A stretch of 64,000 nucleotides of DNA, from contig NC_134843.1 of assembly GCF_965363235.1 (NCBI RefSeq), positions 88,445,795 through 88,509,794 on the forward strand, written 5' to 3'. The translations under genes and the position numbers were made by a program. The DNA comes from Mytilus galloprovincialis. Lineage: Eukaryota; Mollusca; Bivalvia; Mytilida; Mytilidae. The notes beneath the pieces were generated by a model, which saw only the letters and a list, made by a program, of their open reading frames with translations, ran no database searches and was not told where the DNA came from. Of this stretch, positions 1 through 11,239 are shown one piece after another (position 1 is the stretch's first letter; each line of letters starts with the position of its first letter).

Positions 1-44
1 TCGGTTCAAACATATACTGAAAACATTTCTTTCAATAATTTCTT

Positions 45-350
45 TATGCTCCACCTACAATAGTAGAGGGGTATTATGTTTTCTGGTCTGTCCGTCCGTT
101 CGTCCGTCGTACCGTTAGTTCATCTAGTCGTCCGTTCGTCCGTCTGTCCTGCTTTAGGTCAAAGTTTTTGGTCAAGGTAGTTTTTGGTGAAATTTAGGTC
201 AAATCAACTTTGATCTTTCCAATTTTAATACCAAATCAAGAGTTTTTACCAAAATTTCACGGTCCATTGAACATAGAAAATGATAGTGCGAGTGGGGCTT
301 CCGTGTACTGTGGACACATTCTGGATTAATCACTATTTATCCCTGTCCTT
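45..350 (+). repeat. Dispersed 'CCCACCTAC' mussel repeat, copy 1
   Basis: Starts with a diverged CTCCACCTACAATAGTAGAGG, has a (GTCC/GTTC)n-rich block near 90-150, then the AAAGTTTTTGGTCAAGGTAG block, and ends near TGGACACATTCTGG. The same order of blocks recurs at 46181, 47641 and 52401. This copy carries the middle block once. No protein-coding frame is conserved between copies, so short reading frames here (e.g. 280-468) are not genes. Family type is unknown to me; it behaves as a short non-autonomous element. Confidence 0.75.
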
Positions 351-555
351 TTTTTTTCTAAGAGTCCCGGCTCAACCCTGCTCTTCTATAAACTGTCCGT
401 GTCTATCAATGTCGATTCAGGCCAAATGGCAGTTTATTTACAGTTCGGTGATTTCGTACAAACTATAAGCTCTGATCAGCATAACTCTCCATGTTCCGTG
501 CCTATTATTCCGAGGGCAGAGGTTGTCGTTTGGTGATGATATTTTTCATATTTAT

Positions 556-775
556 TTTTCGTTCATTGTTTTGTACATAAATCGGGCTGTCAGTTTTTCT
601 CGTTCAAATTGTTCTGTTTGTAATTTCGGGGTCTTCTAGCTGACTATTCGGTATGTGTTTTGCTCATTGTTAAAGGACGTACGGTGACCATTAGTTATTA
701 CCATGTATGTCACTTGTTATCTGGCGGAGAAATGTCTCATTTATAATCAAACAAAAATGAATCATACCACATCTT
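556..775 (-). repeat. Dispersed 'GATGTGGTATGATT' repeat, minus-oriented copy
   Basis: Read on the minus strand it contains AAGATGTGGTATGATTC, a diverged AATGAGACATTTCTCC, then the GGTCACCGTACG-like and AGTCAGCTA-like blocks. The same block order occurs at 15536, 35219, 49097, 54616 and 63830 on the plus strand, and at 38565 and 55505 on the minus strand. A short interspersed element abundant in mussel genomes; class (SINE or DNA-transposon derivative) not resolved here. Confidence 0.7.
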
Positions 776-1071
776 ATTTAATATATATACACTGTATTTC
801 ACATTAAAGATAACAACGTGCATCAGTCAATCGATACACTTGCATTTTTATTTTATTTAAACTTGCCGGTTGTTATAACACAAAGAATAAACCATTTAAA
901 CAAATCGGATTAATATTAAGAGTCTTATTTTAAAGTTAAAAATCAATACCATCAGAAATTATTTTGACATTTTCCCTACAATAAATTAGATCCGCCCACC
1001 TCTGTGTCATGTTCACTTCCTTATGATCCGCCAGTTAACACGGTGACAGTCAAGGAGTAGATACATTCACA

Positions 1072-4000
1072 ATGACAGCAATCGACAGAGAATCTATATA
1101 TGATGCCTATGAAGAAGTACGAAAAGACGACTCAGAAACTAACTGGTAAGGTCTTTCGAAATAAAAACAAATCTCGCTATTTGAGATTCAAATAAACGAA
1201 TACCGGCGTTTTGACCTTTGACTTTCGGTCACATGATATTTTTTTTTCTTTAATTTGAAATATATTTTTAATATTTCTTTTTTTACAGGCTGCTTTTGAG
1301 TTTTGACGATGATAACAAAATAGTTTTAGATTCAACGGGTGTAGATTTTGAAGAATTTCGTGAAAAATTTACAGGTGAGCTTTCTTTTTGATTTTGTTCA
1401 ATTTAATTTTTTAAAATACCTTAAACCCCAAAAATGTAATGAAATACCTGTCTCACATGACGTATATAATGTTATTTTTATGATGAATTTCAAATCTGTA
1501 AAACGTACAAGGCTTGCTCTAACAGATTAATAAAAGGGTGCGGTTCGACCCTTTTCTGTAATGTTTCCTTCTTTATTTCTTAATTAAAAAAACATCTTAA
1601 GTAGATTATTTCCGTGCGATATTTACACGCACATTGTACTATTATCCATTTAAGAATGCAATTTATGACCCATACAATTACGTACATGCATATATATCAT
1701 GACCTGTCATTATATGTTATCACCATATATGGTAATGATATTGTCGCTATATATAGGAGATACTTTTGCAAATGTAATCATGCGATTTTTCTGTTGTTGT
1801 ATATGAAATTCAATGAAATTATAAGACCTTGTAATGATTTGAGTCTAACAGAATTATTTTTTTTTTAATTTTTGATCAATTTGAATAAGACAAAATTAAA
1901 AATGAGACAATTTTTATTCTTTTTTCTACATGCATAGTGTCATTTAGTCCATGTACTAAGGGGAAATATCATAAAATATACTTCATATAAAGATGAAATG
2001 TATCCCATAAAATTCAAGTAAGCAATCTCATTATACTTATCAATACATTGGTCAAGGAAACTTAGCTTCTCGTATATTGTAATGTAAAACAAAATAATAC
2101 CCGAGAGGGAGGATCAGTATCTAAAGGGGGGCAATAGAATATAATTTGAAGGAGCGGCAGAGACTGAGCTGCAGACGGCTGAACTATTTAATTGCACTTG
2201 TCATTTTGTCAAAGACAACTTAAAGACAAAATCCGCTGACTAGTCCCATGATATAAAGAACGTTGACACGAGGGTTGTGTCGCCTACCAGTGGAACATAT
2301 ATATATACAAGTGGTTATGTCCTATAAAAATTCCGTAATGGTGATCATGATGGCGTTCATAAACTTTCGAAAAGATTTTGTCGATTCTTTTCATGTTGTT
2401 TTGTATCAAAATTACCTATAGGTTTTGCTTTCTTCCGTTTACAAACAACATATAATAACTGCATATAAAGCTGTACTTGGCATACCCTTTGACCTATTAA
2501 CCTTTTGTACAGAGCAAATATTTGAATTAAATTTTAACGTATTTTTAAAAGTGATAAACTGATATTGATGGTCCCTCGACATTAAATTCATATAAAATGG
2601 AGATAACCTGAAGCGGATTATGTTTAAAATATGTTTCTCGAGCTTAGTATGACGTGTTTTCCTGTAACATTGACCGTTTCAGCTCAACAATTTTAGTTTA
2701 GTCATAAGTACATACTTTTATTATATAATTCTGTTGTTGATAACTTGTTATTAAGTTATTTCAATGATCACATAATTATACGTCTCATTTCATTGACGGG
2801 GAAATAATTGTTGGTGTTTTAAATGAATGCTGTATTTCCTTGTATATCAATGCTTTTTTAATCAATTTCTTAAACTAGTTCCTTCCCTTTTATTTAGGCA
2901 TATATCATAAAAAAGGCTACTTGTGGTAAGCTTAAGAGTTCATGGTAAACTCTGCTTAGTCTATTTTCATTCTCTAAAAGGTCTCCTCTTAAAGTTTTGA
3001 TTGCACTTTGGTAGTAATGTTTGGCATATCTTGATATCGATATATACTGAAGGTATGAAAATGAATCGAAATTAATGTGAAAAATGGAATTTATCCAACC
3101 CACCTTTCACTAATATGTTTTGTTAGCCCTCATATCGGTCACTCAAGTTGAATATATGATATACGAATTCGGCCTAGAGTTTAACTGAGTGCGGACAATC
3201 TCCAAAAACATATGTCTACGTTTGTCAGATCGTTGGGTTGTGAATCTAAGTAAATATATGTCAACAAAAAAGACTCTGTTTTTATAAGTTTCCTCCATCC
3301 AGTTTGTCTTCCGATAACTTTTTTTTCACGAAGATCGTTTAATCATTTTCGGATTAAGATTTTAAATTATTTATGGACAGTTTTAACAAGAATGTTGTTT
3401 GTGCAAGTCATACACTGAATTTTAAAAAAATAAGTGCACCATGTTACCGAGATTGTTTTCAAGCTATAGGCTCAAGGCTAGAGATCGTCTGAAATAGTGC
3501 ACACAAATGACTTTAACGTTAGAGACCACATCAAAAGTTCAATGTAGGATAAAAAAAACTTAATTCATATAGTTTTTTCACTGACTCCCCTACTCCCCCT
3601 CTCTTAACTTAATTTTGGAAAAATTGATTGACCAATAAGGATATATATATATAAAATCGATTTCAATTAAACAAAACTTCTAGCAATGTTGACCTCCCAC
3701 CCCCAAACTATTTGAATTAAGTTTTTTATCCTTCATTTTGATGAAGTCCCTTAGCAAGTCGACCAGAACGGGCTTTGTGTTTAAGATTTTGTAGTAAATT
3801 ATTTTTAAAAATTACTCTTTGTTATTGCACTTATTCTTGCAATTTTACAATTATTCACTGTAGTTTAAGCCCTTAACTCTTACTTCCCGCTTCTTCTCTT
3901 CTTACGGGAAGTAAGAGTAAAGGGCTACCATGTGTAAATCACTTAAATGTATTAAGTAAAACATATTGAAAAATCTTGAAACACCAACAAGGGAAAAAGA

Positions 4001-6130
4001 TGGTCATGCCCTAGTTTATGTGGCTTAAATAACAAAAAAATCTCTTTCAAGATTAAAAACTGACAAGGCGAAAAGTTAAAAGAAATGGAAGATTATATAT
4101 ATATTTTTAACATGTGAATGTTTTCTGATTTTTATGGAACATTATAAGTCGTTTAATACTAGTGTGCCTCTAAATGGTAGACAAAACAATTTTGTAAAAG
4201 TAAAATAGGGAGCAAGTAAATCCAACTAAGAGACCGGCGAAAAAGATTCAGCATATGATTATATGTGAAATGATATTATTTAAATAAAGCTCGAAATATT
4301 TATGCATTGAAAACATTCTTTTGTAATAAAATGCTGCATTTAATAAAATATTGCATACGAAGACGGCAGAATCGTTTTATTGTAGAGTGATTATTAAATG
4401 TTGTCAACTATACTAGTGTATATGAAAAACTTCTTTCAATATAGTTATATAATTTGTATAACTAAAAACGTGGTTGGAATATCAAATTATAGACCCATCA
4501 CCTTAAGAACGTCAATATAGCATTTGATTATACGATTAAGATTTGTTGGTTTACAAAGTTCATTTAAAATATTCTCTGCCCAAAATAAATATATTGATAA
4601 AGTAAGCTATAATAACTAATATGCACGGTACACTAAAGTAAAAAAACATAATACACACTACAGTAGCAATTGTGTAGAAGGGTTAAATTGAACATAATAT
4701 TTAAAAGGCTTTTGTGATTGAATGACGAATTTCCGTTTTATAAGAACATCCTCTACATTTTCCTGTTGAAGTGTTAAGATAGGACTTGTAATATTTTCAG
4801 TATTCCGGTTACTAGCAAATTTCACCCGTGTAGTTAGCTTAAGAGCCAAATAATTTTTAAAGTTTTTAAAATGTATTATTTTGTGTTTATTTTGCATAGT
4901 TAAAAAAAAAAAGCCGATAGAAGTGATCTGTAAAATATGTATAAGATCTATTATTGCATCTGTATTTAATAAGATATTATGAAAGTACAATTACTAAAGT
5001 TTTTTCTTCATACATTCGAAGAAGTAGGGATGTGTAGTATAGGTCAGTAAGACACCCATACAACAACAAAAATAACCATTGTTGAAGGCAGTACTTTGAC
5101 CTATACTTGTTAACTTTTTATACGTTTTGACTTGGATGGAGATTTGTCTCATTGGCCTCGTACTACATTTTCTTATTCATATTCGACATAAATAAAATTG
5201 TTAGTTATCTCTCGGAAAAAATAGTAAATATAACATGTTATGAAACACAAACATTGTTCAAGCATCATACCAAAGATGGAAATAGTGAGAAAGATTTATC
5301 TGGGAGATCATTGATTAGTTTTTTTTACATTAATAAAAATCCTTGATGATACATACTTTTTTTGCAGATGAGGCACGACTGTTTGGTTACCTGAAAGTTA
5401 TAAGTGGAGATGAGTTGAGCAAACGATCAAAATTCGTCCTCATCACATGGATAGGTCCAAAAGTTTCAGTTCTGAAAAAAGCAAAAATGTCCGCTGATAA
5501 AGGAGTAGTGAAAGAAGTTTTACGAGTAATATCTTATTCTAAATATTCATTTAATTTCATTAGAGTAACTAGTTTTGCTGGAATAAAATGGTCTAAAGTT
5601 ATTAATATTTATTAGAATTAGAGTGTCGATATTGTAAATTCATTGTAAAAGTCACGGTGGCGAAAAGTACCAGAGGGACACTCAACCTCATAGATCGAAA
5701 ATAAACTGACAACGCCATGGCTAAAAAAGAAAAAGACAAAACAGAATAATACATATGACACAACATAGAAAACTAAAGAATAAGCAACACGAACCCACCC
5801 AAAACTAGGGCTGATCTCAGGTGCTCCGGACGGGTAAACAGATCCTGCTTCACAAGTGGCACCCGTTGTGTTGCTCATGTTATTACAAACCCGTTCTAAA
5901 TTGCTGCAAAAGAAATAAATATTTGACATATAATACTCTTAGCTAAAGGATTGTATAACGTGACCAAATTGAAATGTTATTTATATAGCTGTTCTTAACA
6001 TGTTACCATTTATTTCCAGAGCTTTGCTATAGAAGAATTATTTACTGACCGTAGTGAAGTTAAAGAAGAAAGTATTAAAGCAAAAGTAGCAAAGGCAGGA
6101 GGAGCAAATTATGGTACAGGAGCCCGATGA
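1072..6130 (+). CDS. COTL1: Coactosin-like protein (ADF-homology actin-binding protein), 4 exons
   Basis: Exons 1072-1145, 1289-1374, 5368-5525 and 6020-6130 join in phase into 142 aa, the usual length of vertebrate coactosin-like protein. All introns are GT-AG. The protein is one ADF-H domain: N-terminal helix IDRESIYDAYEEVRKDD, strand LLLSFDDDNKIVLDSTG, the core RSKFVLITWIGPKVSVLKKA with the conserved Lys-Ser-Lys-Arg-like actin-contact region just before it (SKRSKF), and a C-terminal helix ending KAKVAKAGGANYGTGAR, close to the family ending KAGGANYD. The family binds F-actin, and the vertebrate member also binds 5-lipoxygenase; function here is inferred from family. The start is the first ATG in the frame and gives the family's normal N-terminus. 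Intron 2 (about 4 kb) holds no gene. It is the first gene of the window, on the same strand as TARDBP and PRMT7 but separated from them by repeats. Confidence 0.93.
3868..3926. repeat. Long hairpin in COTL1 intron 2
   Basis: Arms 3868-3889 and 3905-3926 are 22 bases each and complementary with a single mismatch; the 15-base loop is pyrimidine-rich. It lies in otherwise featureless AT-rich intron (1375-5367). It could be a tiny palindromic element or a cruciform-prone site; no coding content. Confidence 0.8.
5050..5160 (-). repeat. Fragment of 'GATGTGG' class repeat (second subtype)
   Basis: Contains TACTTTGACCTATA and GACTTGGATGGAGA followed by TTGTCTCATTGGC, the same order as 38700-38790. 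Partial minus-oriented copy in COTL1 intron 2, about 200 bases before exon 3. No coding role. Confidence 0.6.
5650..5890 (-). repeat. Dispersed 'CCGGAGCACCTGAGATCA' repeat, minus copy
   Basis: Matches, in reverse complement, the segment at 36640-36850: GGAGCACCTGAGATCA, GGGTTCGTGTTG, AGCCATGGCGTTGTCAG and the end GTCCCTCTGGTA. Both copies sit inside introns of host genes (COTL1 intron 3 here, PRMT7 intron 4 there). The 103-aa open frame across it is hydrophobic repeat translation, not a gene. Confidence 0.75.
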
Positions 6131-6489
6131 TCTCTGTTAATAAAATGGCGGGATGAAAACGGTCTATAACAAACATAAAACCAAAGACTGTGAACTTGTG
6201 TTGATTTATATCCCTGTATGTCTCAGAGAGTTTTTAAAATTTTATATGAATGTATCTACAAAATTTCCTACCAATAAGCTAACAACAGGGAAACAGGGAT
6301 AGCAAGTATTAATGGGACATCGAAATCTATTGTTTTAATATATAGTTATATTTGATAAATATTTGTTTTACCCATTTCAACCATTCCTTACTTGTATTTT
6401 ATATTGTAGGTTAATGTTCTTTCATATTCATATGTCTCATTCCAGTTATTTATGAATATTTTACAAATACTTTATTATTTTTACAATAG

Positions 6490-6495
6490 AATAAA
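6490..6495 (+). promoter_or_regulatory. Candidate polyadenylation signal of COTL1
   Basis: AATAAA lies 360 bases after the COTL1 stop codon, in an AT-rich stretch followed by a T/GT-rich segment. It is the first clear AATAAA after the stop that I see, so it probably ends the COTL1 transcript. Confidence 0.5.
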
Positions 6496-6603
6496 GTCGT
6501 ATATGACAATTATATTGTGTCAAATGTTTCCTTATGCGTCTTAATATGCATCCGTGTAAAAGGGCTTGAGATTGGCGATAAAGTGAACACATGTACTAGA
6601 CAT

Positions 6604-7192
6604 TGTTACGGCCAGAAATCGCCTTTAAATTGTAGCCAACAAAAGACACAAATCAATAGTAAAATTTAACAATATTTAATATACAAAAGTTTACAAAAGG
6701 TATTACACAAATATTACTGTTAACTTAACTGTCAAAATATGAGTCCAATCTGTTATCTTTATCTGTATCCGGAAATCTTTCGGAATCCAATTTGAATATT
6801 ACGTTCACTACTAATGTCACAATCCAGTATGATGTTGTTTGTAGAATAAAAGTGTCAATCCAAATGCTGTGAATACTAATGTCTATCAATGTCTATGTCC
6901 AAGTTTAATTATGAGAGTTTAACTTTAGTGTCTGTATATATAGTGTTGTCATGGAAAATTCTAGAACACTCTATAATGGAACATTGTGGAAAATCCTGGA
7001 AAGTTACAATGGAAGTTTCTGGAATAACGTAGAAGTTTAAATTACGCATCTTTTATAAGGATCATTCTAGAAAGTTCCAATCATTCTGTGATTGTTCCAG
7101 TGATTCCTAAGATTATTTGGTAAACAACTATCAGGCCATACAACACAAATTAGGCCAACATAAATAAACATAATAATTACAATATCATAACA
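6604..7192 (-). mobile_element. Candidate solo LTR (fossil, Ty3/Gypsy-like ends)
   Basis: On the minus strand the segment begins TGTTATGATATTG and ends GGCCGTAACA, giving TGTTA...TAACA ends as is usual for LTRs. It has a TATA-like CTATATATACAG in the middle and no open frames. About 590 bases. No internal region and no second LTR is seen, so it would be a solo LTR. Flanks share only CAT, so the target duplication is not convincing. Age cannot be judged from one copy. Confidence 0.45.
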
Positions 7193-7572
7193 CATTAATT
7201 TAAAAGAAACTGTACATGTATTTGAATACACCACCGACTTACTAAATCAGCGGTACTTGTTTAAAATACAAATAAAATAAAATCTTATCAAAGTTTTATT
7301 AATTGTCGAAACATTGCAAACAAAGTAACACAAATTCTAGTGAGCTTTTAAAATCGACATTTTTATATATCACACACACACAAAATGGCATGCAAACAAA
7401 CACACATATCAAGATAGATATATACATATAAAAAAGACATATACATATAAAAAGACACAAAACAACAGGTATTCAAGCTCACAAGCACATAAGCAAAATA
7501 AGATAATACTTCATGCACTTTACTATATAATAACCCCCCCCCCACCCAAAAAAAAAAGGGTAACTGGGGAAT

Positions 7573-7945
7573 AAGTATGATCACTTAAGTCTTCGCCCAA
7601 TCGGCAGTAAAACGTATGCAAAAGTGGGGCGTGCGGGATGTATCAAGTTTGAAGCCACATCCGGCAGAACTAGGCCGTTAGATCCGATGCCTAGTGTAAA
7701 GATAGTGCCAGCTCTTTGTATAAACGTTGCAAGGGCCAAAGGTGGCCTGTTGCAAGGCAACATTTCTTTCCCTATCCAATATACCCTCATTTTCCAGTGG
7801 CAGTCCCAATTTCCCCGACCTTCATCCCGGATGGCCTCTATTACAAGACCTATCTGTTGTAATTATTGTTTACTTGGTATCGTCCTGAACATGCTTGAAA
7901 TATTTACCACTGGTCGTTAAGCAACCAACAACCAATCCATCTATG
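7573..7945 (+). repeat. Dispersed repeat ending GTTAAGCAACCAACAA
   Basis: Contains GCCAGCTCTTTGTATAAACG, CCTGTTGCAAGGCAACATTT and the end CATGCTTGAAATATTTACCA followed by GGTCGTTAAGCAACCAACAA. A diverged relative is at 55185-55360 (CCTGTTGCAATGTGAAAATT ... ACTGTTAAGTAAGCAACATT). Open frames on both strands here (7581-7790, 7624-7920) reflect the repeat, not genes. Confidence 0.65.
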
Positions 7946-8169
7946 TAGTAAACAAACATAAAAAAAACCACATCACAACCTAAGGTCTCACCTGGACATT
8001 TGAAGGTCCCTACTATGTAGTGGTTACCTGAACTACAAAAAAAAACAGTCAAATACCGTTCCATCTCGGCCTCTAGAACGTGTTCTACAACTAATCTTTC
8101 AGTGTTTTAACTAGTTCCTTAACTATTATCAAAGAACTTACCATAAACGTTTGTAATAAAATATATGAA

Positions 8170-8690
8170 AATAGTGGGATTAACTATTTTCGGAGTTTGG
8201 AATATTCTTTGGATGTTTTCGATAAATTGTTTGCTTTTGGTGGTCTTTTTGATGATTTTGTTGATAGTTCTAACTTTTCAACTCTTTACACTACACCTCC
8301 ACACAATATCATACATCAAAAGGTATCATATTTAATTAAATGGTTGTTTGATAAATCTGAACGCAAATATATTTGCTGTAACTCATTTAAAGCCTTCTTC
8401 TCTAATGAGAAAGGTAGATATGCTAGATATACTTACTGGAGGTGTGATGAGAAGATTGAAGCTGCTAATTTTCTCCTTACTAATATTTATCTACGTTTTG
8501 GCAACACAACTTATCGACAGATTGTAGGTATTCCTATGGGCGCTAATTGCGCCCCTTTAATAGCAGACTTATTTGTGTACAGTAATGAATCAAAATTTAT
8601 GACTAAAGTCAGTAAAGACACGTCAAAATTGCATTTTATTGACAAATTCAACATCACTTACCGTTTTCTTGATGATGTTTTTCGTTAAAT
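8170..8690 (+). pseudogene. Penelope-like reverse transcriptase fragment
   Basis: One open frame (8197-8688) gives FSTLYTTPPHNIIHQKV, then YRQIVGIPMGANCAPLIADL, then the polymerase-type motif YRFLDDV before a stop. The IVGIPMG.NCAPL.ADLF signature followed by Y.DD is what I know from Penelope-like elements of molluscs and vertebrates. Only the central palm of the reverse transcriptase is present; there is no GIY-YIG endonuclease and the C-terminal third is missing. It is a dead, 5'- and 3'-truncated retroelement piece. Elements of this class are known to carry hammerhead ribozymes, relevant to the array at 49714. Confidence 0.8.
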
Positions 8691-9240
8691 AATCAATAAT
8701 TTTCTATACAGCCGAAATTTACCAAAAGAAACTTAAATAAATCAAATTTAAACGCTAACTTTTTTCCAAGACTTATAAATTCACGACAAAAGGAACGATT
8801 TTTCGTCCCCTATTATTGATTTTCCTTTTTTGGACTGCCAATACGTGTTGAGAAATACTCTTAATCGACACTCAAGATTTAACACACAAAAAGCTTGCAA
8901 AATTAAAAAAGATGTACAAAGCACTTTATTTTATTTTTTGTAGGTATAAGCGAATTTATAAGTCTGGTATGAAAGAATAAGATGATTCTGTGATTTCACT
9001 TCGGTTATGATGAATAAACGAATCGATGCTATTTAGATCTTAATTGTAAGCACATCGAAGTTGTAACTGAAAAAGCAAAAACAGCTGATTAAACAAAAAA
9101 CACGTTCGTTCAAACTTTCATTGAACTCTTTTTCACTCCGCTCACTATGATCATTTTTCTCGAGCCTGCAACTTTTGTTGCAGAAAGCTCGACATAGGGA
9201 TAGTGATCCGGCGGCAATGTTAGCTAACTTCTTAAAAGAT

Positions 9241-10245
9241 TAATATTTTATAGGGTGGAAGACCTGGATGCTTCATACTTTGTATATAGATGCCTTATGT
9301 TACGAAGTTTCCGTCAGTCAATGTCCAATGTCCTTGACCTCATTTTCAGGGTTCAGTGACACTTGAAAAAAAAGTTCAGTTTTTTTGTAATGTTGAATTC
9401 TCTCTTATTATAAGTAATAGGATAATTTTATTTGGTATGTGCGTACCTTGCAAGGTCTTCATGCCCGTCATACAGTTTTCACTTGACCTCGACCTCATTT
9501 AATGGATCAGTTAACAAGGTTAAGTTTTGGTGGTCAAGTCCATAGCTCAGACACTATAAGCAATAGGTCTAGTATATTCGGTGTATGGAAGCACTGTAAG
9601 ATTTAGTGGTGTACATGTCCAACTGGCAGGTGTCATTTGACCTTGACCTTATTTTCATGGTTCAGTGGTTATATTTGAGTTTTTGTGTTTTGATCTGTTT
9701 TTCTAATACTTTATGCAATAGGTCTACTATATTTGTTGTATGGAATGATTGTAAGGTGTACATGTCTAGCGTCAGATGTCATCTAACCTTAACCTCATTT
9801 TCATGGTTCAGTGGTCAAAGTTAAGTTTTTGAGTTTTTGTCTTTTTATCTAATACTATATGAAATAGGTCAACTATATTTGGTGTATGGAAATATTTTAT
9901 GATCTATATGTCAGTCGCGCAAGTTTTATTTAACATCGACCTCATTTTCATGGCTCATTGCTCAGTGTTAAGTTTTTGTGTTTTGGTCTATTTTTCTTAA
10001 CTATAAGCAAAAGGTCAACTATATTTGTTGTATGGAAGCATTTTTAGCTGTACATGTCTGCCTGGTATGGTTTATTTGACCTTGACCTCATTTCCATGGT
10101 TTATTTGTCTTTGTTTAGTTATCTTGGTTAATGTTAAGTTTATGTGACAGTTGTAATAAAGCTTTCTATTTATGACTACCAACATAATATCAATGATTAG
10201 TAAAGAAGGCGAGACATTTCAGCGTGTGCACTCTTGTTAAATTAA
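9241..10245 (+). repeat. Monomeric repeat with TGACCTTGACCTCAT core, about 6 units
   Basis: About 150-base monomers, each with GGTCTACTATATTTGTTGTA-like, GGAATGATTGTAAGGTGTAC-like, then TGACCTTGACCTCATTTTCA-like blocks. Clear cores lie near 9330, 9483, 9638, 9785, 9930 and 10077. The element ends with AGTAAAGAAGGCGAGACATTT. Related copies are at 25470-26740 and 36470-37160. The core equals, on the minus strand, AGGTCAAGGTCA, a nuclear-receptor type half-site pair. No coding content; the reading frame 9606-9824 is repeat. Confidence 0.7.
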
Positions 10246-11024
10246 GGCCTGTACAGTTATAATAAAACATTTTGAAGAGATGTTAGCTTGTTGGATAAAG
10301 AGAGATAACTCTAAAGGTACTATTGACACTTTCACCAATAACAGAAAAATTCTTCTTCCAGATTCGGGAGTAGACTCCCAGGTAGGAGTGTAAACTTGCC
10401 GGAGTCGTTAATCAGTATAAAGCATTTTGTCTTGAAAAATCACACATGAGAGATAAAAATGTTTTGTCTTCGTTATCATTCCTTGTGTAAGCAGAAAACT
10501 TTGGGAAGAATGGTTATTTCAAATCTAGGTTAATAATTTTGTTCTCTTAGAAAACTAGTTTTCTCTAGTTATTACGAGGGCACTGGAGTGAGAAAAAAAA
10601 ATCGCCCTCCGCTTGGTATTTACCTTAGTGTGTGTGTTAAACATGTGAATATAAAGCTACTCATATTTAGAAGTTGGTGCATGCATAATAATCAATAATA
10701 ATGAAAAATGATAAAGAGGGATATATGATATAAACAGGAGAGAAAAAAAGTTACGAGTATACATAAACTTTGCAGTTACAGGCATTTCCATTCCACGACT
10801 TACTAAGTTAACGAACAGCAACTAACAAGTTTTCTTGAATCATCAGGTCATGTCATCTTTCAATTAAAATGCAGCTAAGATATGTTCTCTGGCTAAATAA
10901 TTTAAAATTTGGTGACTATTAAACGCATCTATCCCATCGAAATTCACTCAGATACATGACAACAGATACAGTTAAGTCTGCATCAATGAGGATCGGTTGA
11001 AAACAAAACTTTTCGACAAAAGAG
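10246..11024. other. Intergenic, nothing recognised
   Basis: AT-rich sequence without a supportable gene, RNA or repeat; short runs of A and T only. Confidence 0.5.
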
Positions 11025-11033
11025 ATGATTTGC

Positions 11034-11095
11034 TTCCCAATTGTGAACTTTCTATTTCTATATAGCCACATTCCAGCAGCGCCAGGCTGCATATT
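11034..11095 (+). pseudogene. Second Penelope-like element fragment
   Basis: Translates to FPIVNFLFLYSHIPAAPGC, close to the block FPIVNFPF.CSNIPAAPAYG that follows the catalytic Y.DD motif in the same Penelope-like family. It lies 2.3 kb after the reverse transcriptase piece in the same orientation, with the monomeric repeat 9241-10245 between them, so the two may be remains of one insertion that was later interrupted and eroded. Sequence after 11095 no longer matches the family. Confidence 0.6.
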
Positions 11096-11239
11096 GGAGA
11101 CGGGTCTAGATCACTCATCTGCTGATATGGCACCTGCTGATTTTGCACCATTAACCTGCAGATTTTACCCCTACGTAGAACAACTAAAGTTGCTCCCCTT
11201 TGTACGCTAATGGGTTTTAAATTAAAAATTAATGCCATG

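Noticed and set aside
7369-7382. Short CA microsatellite
   Set aside because: Only about seven dinucleotides; unremarkable.
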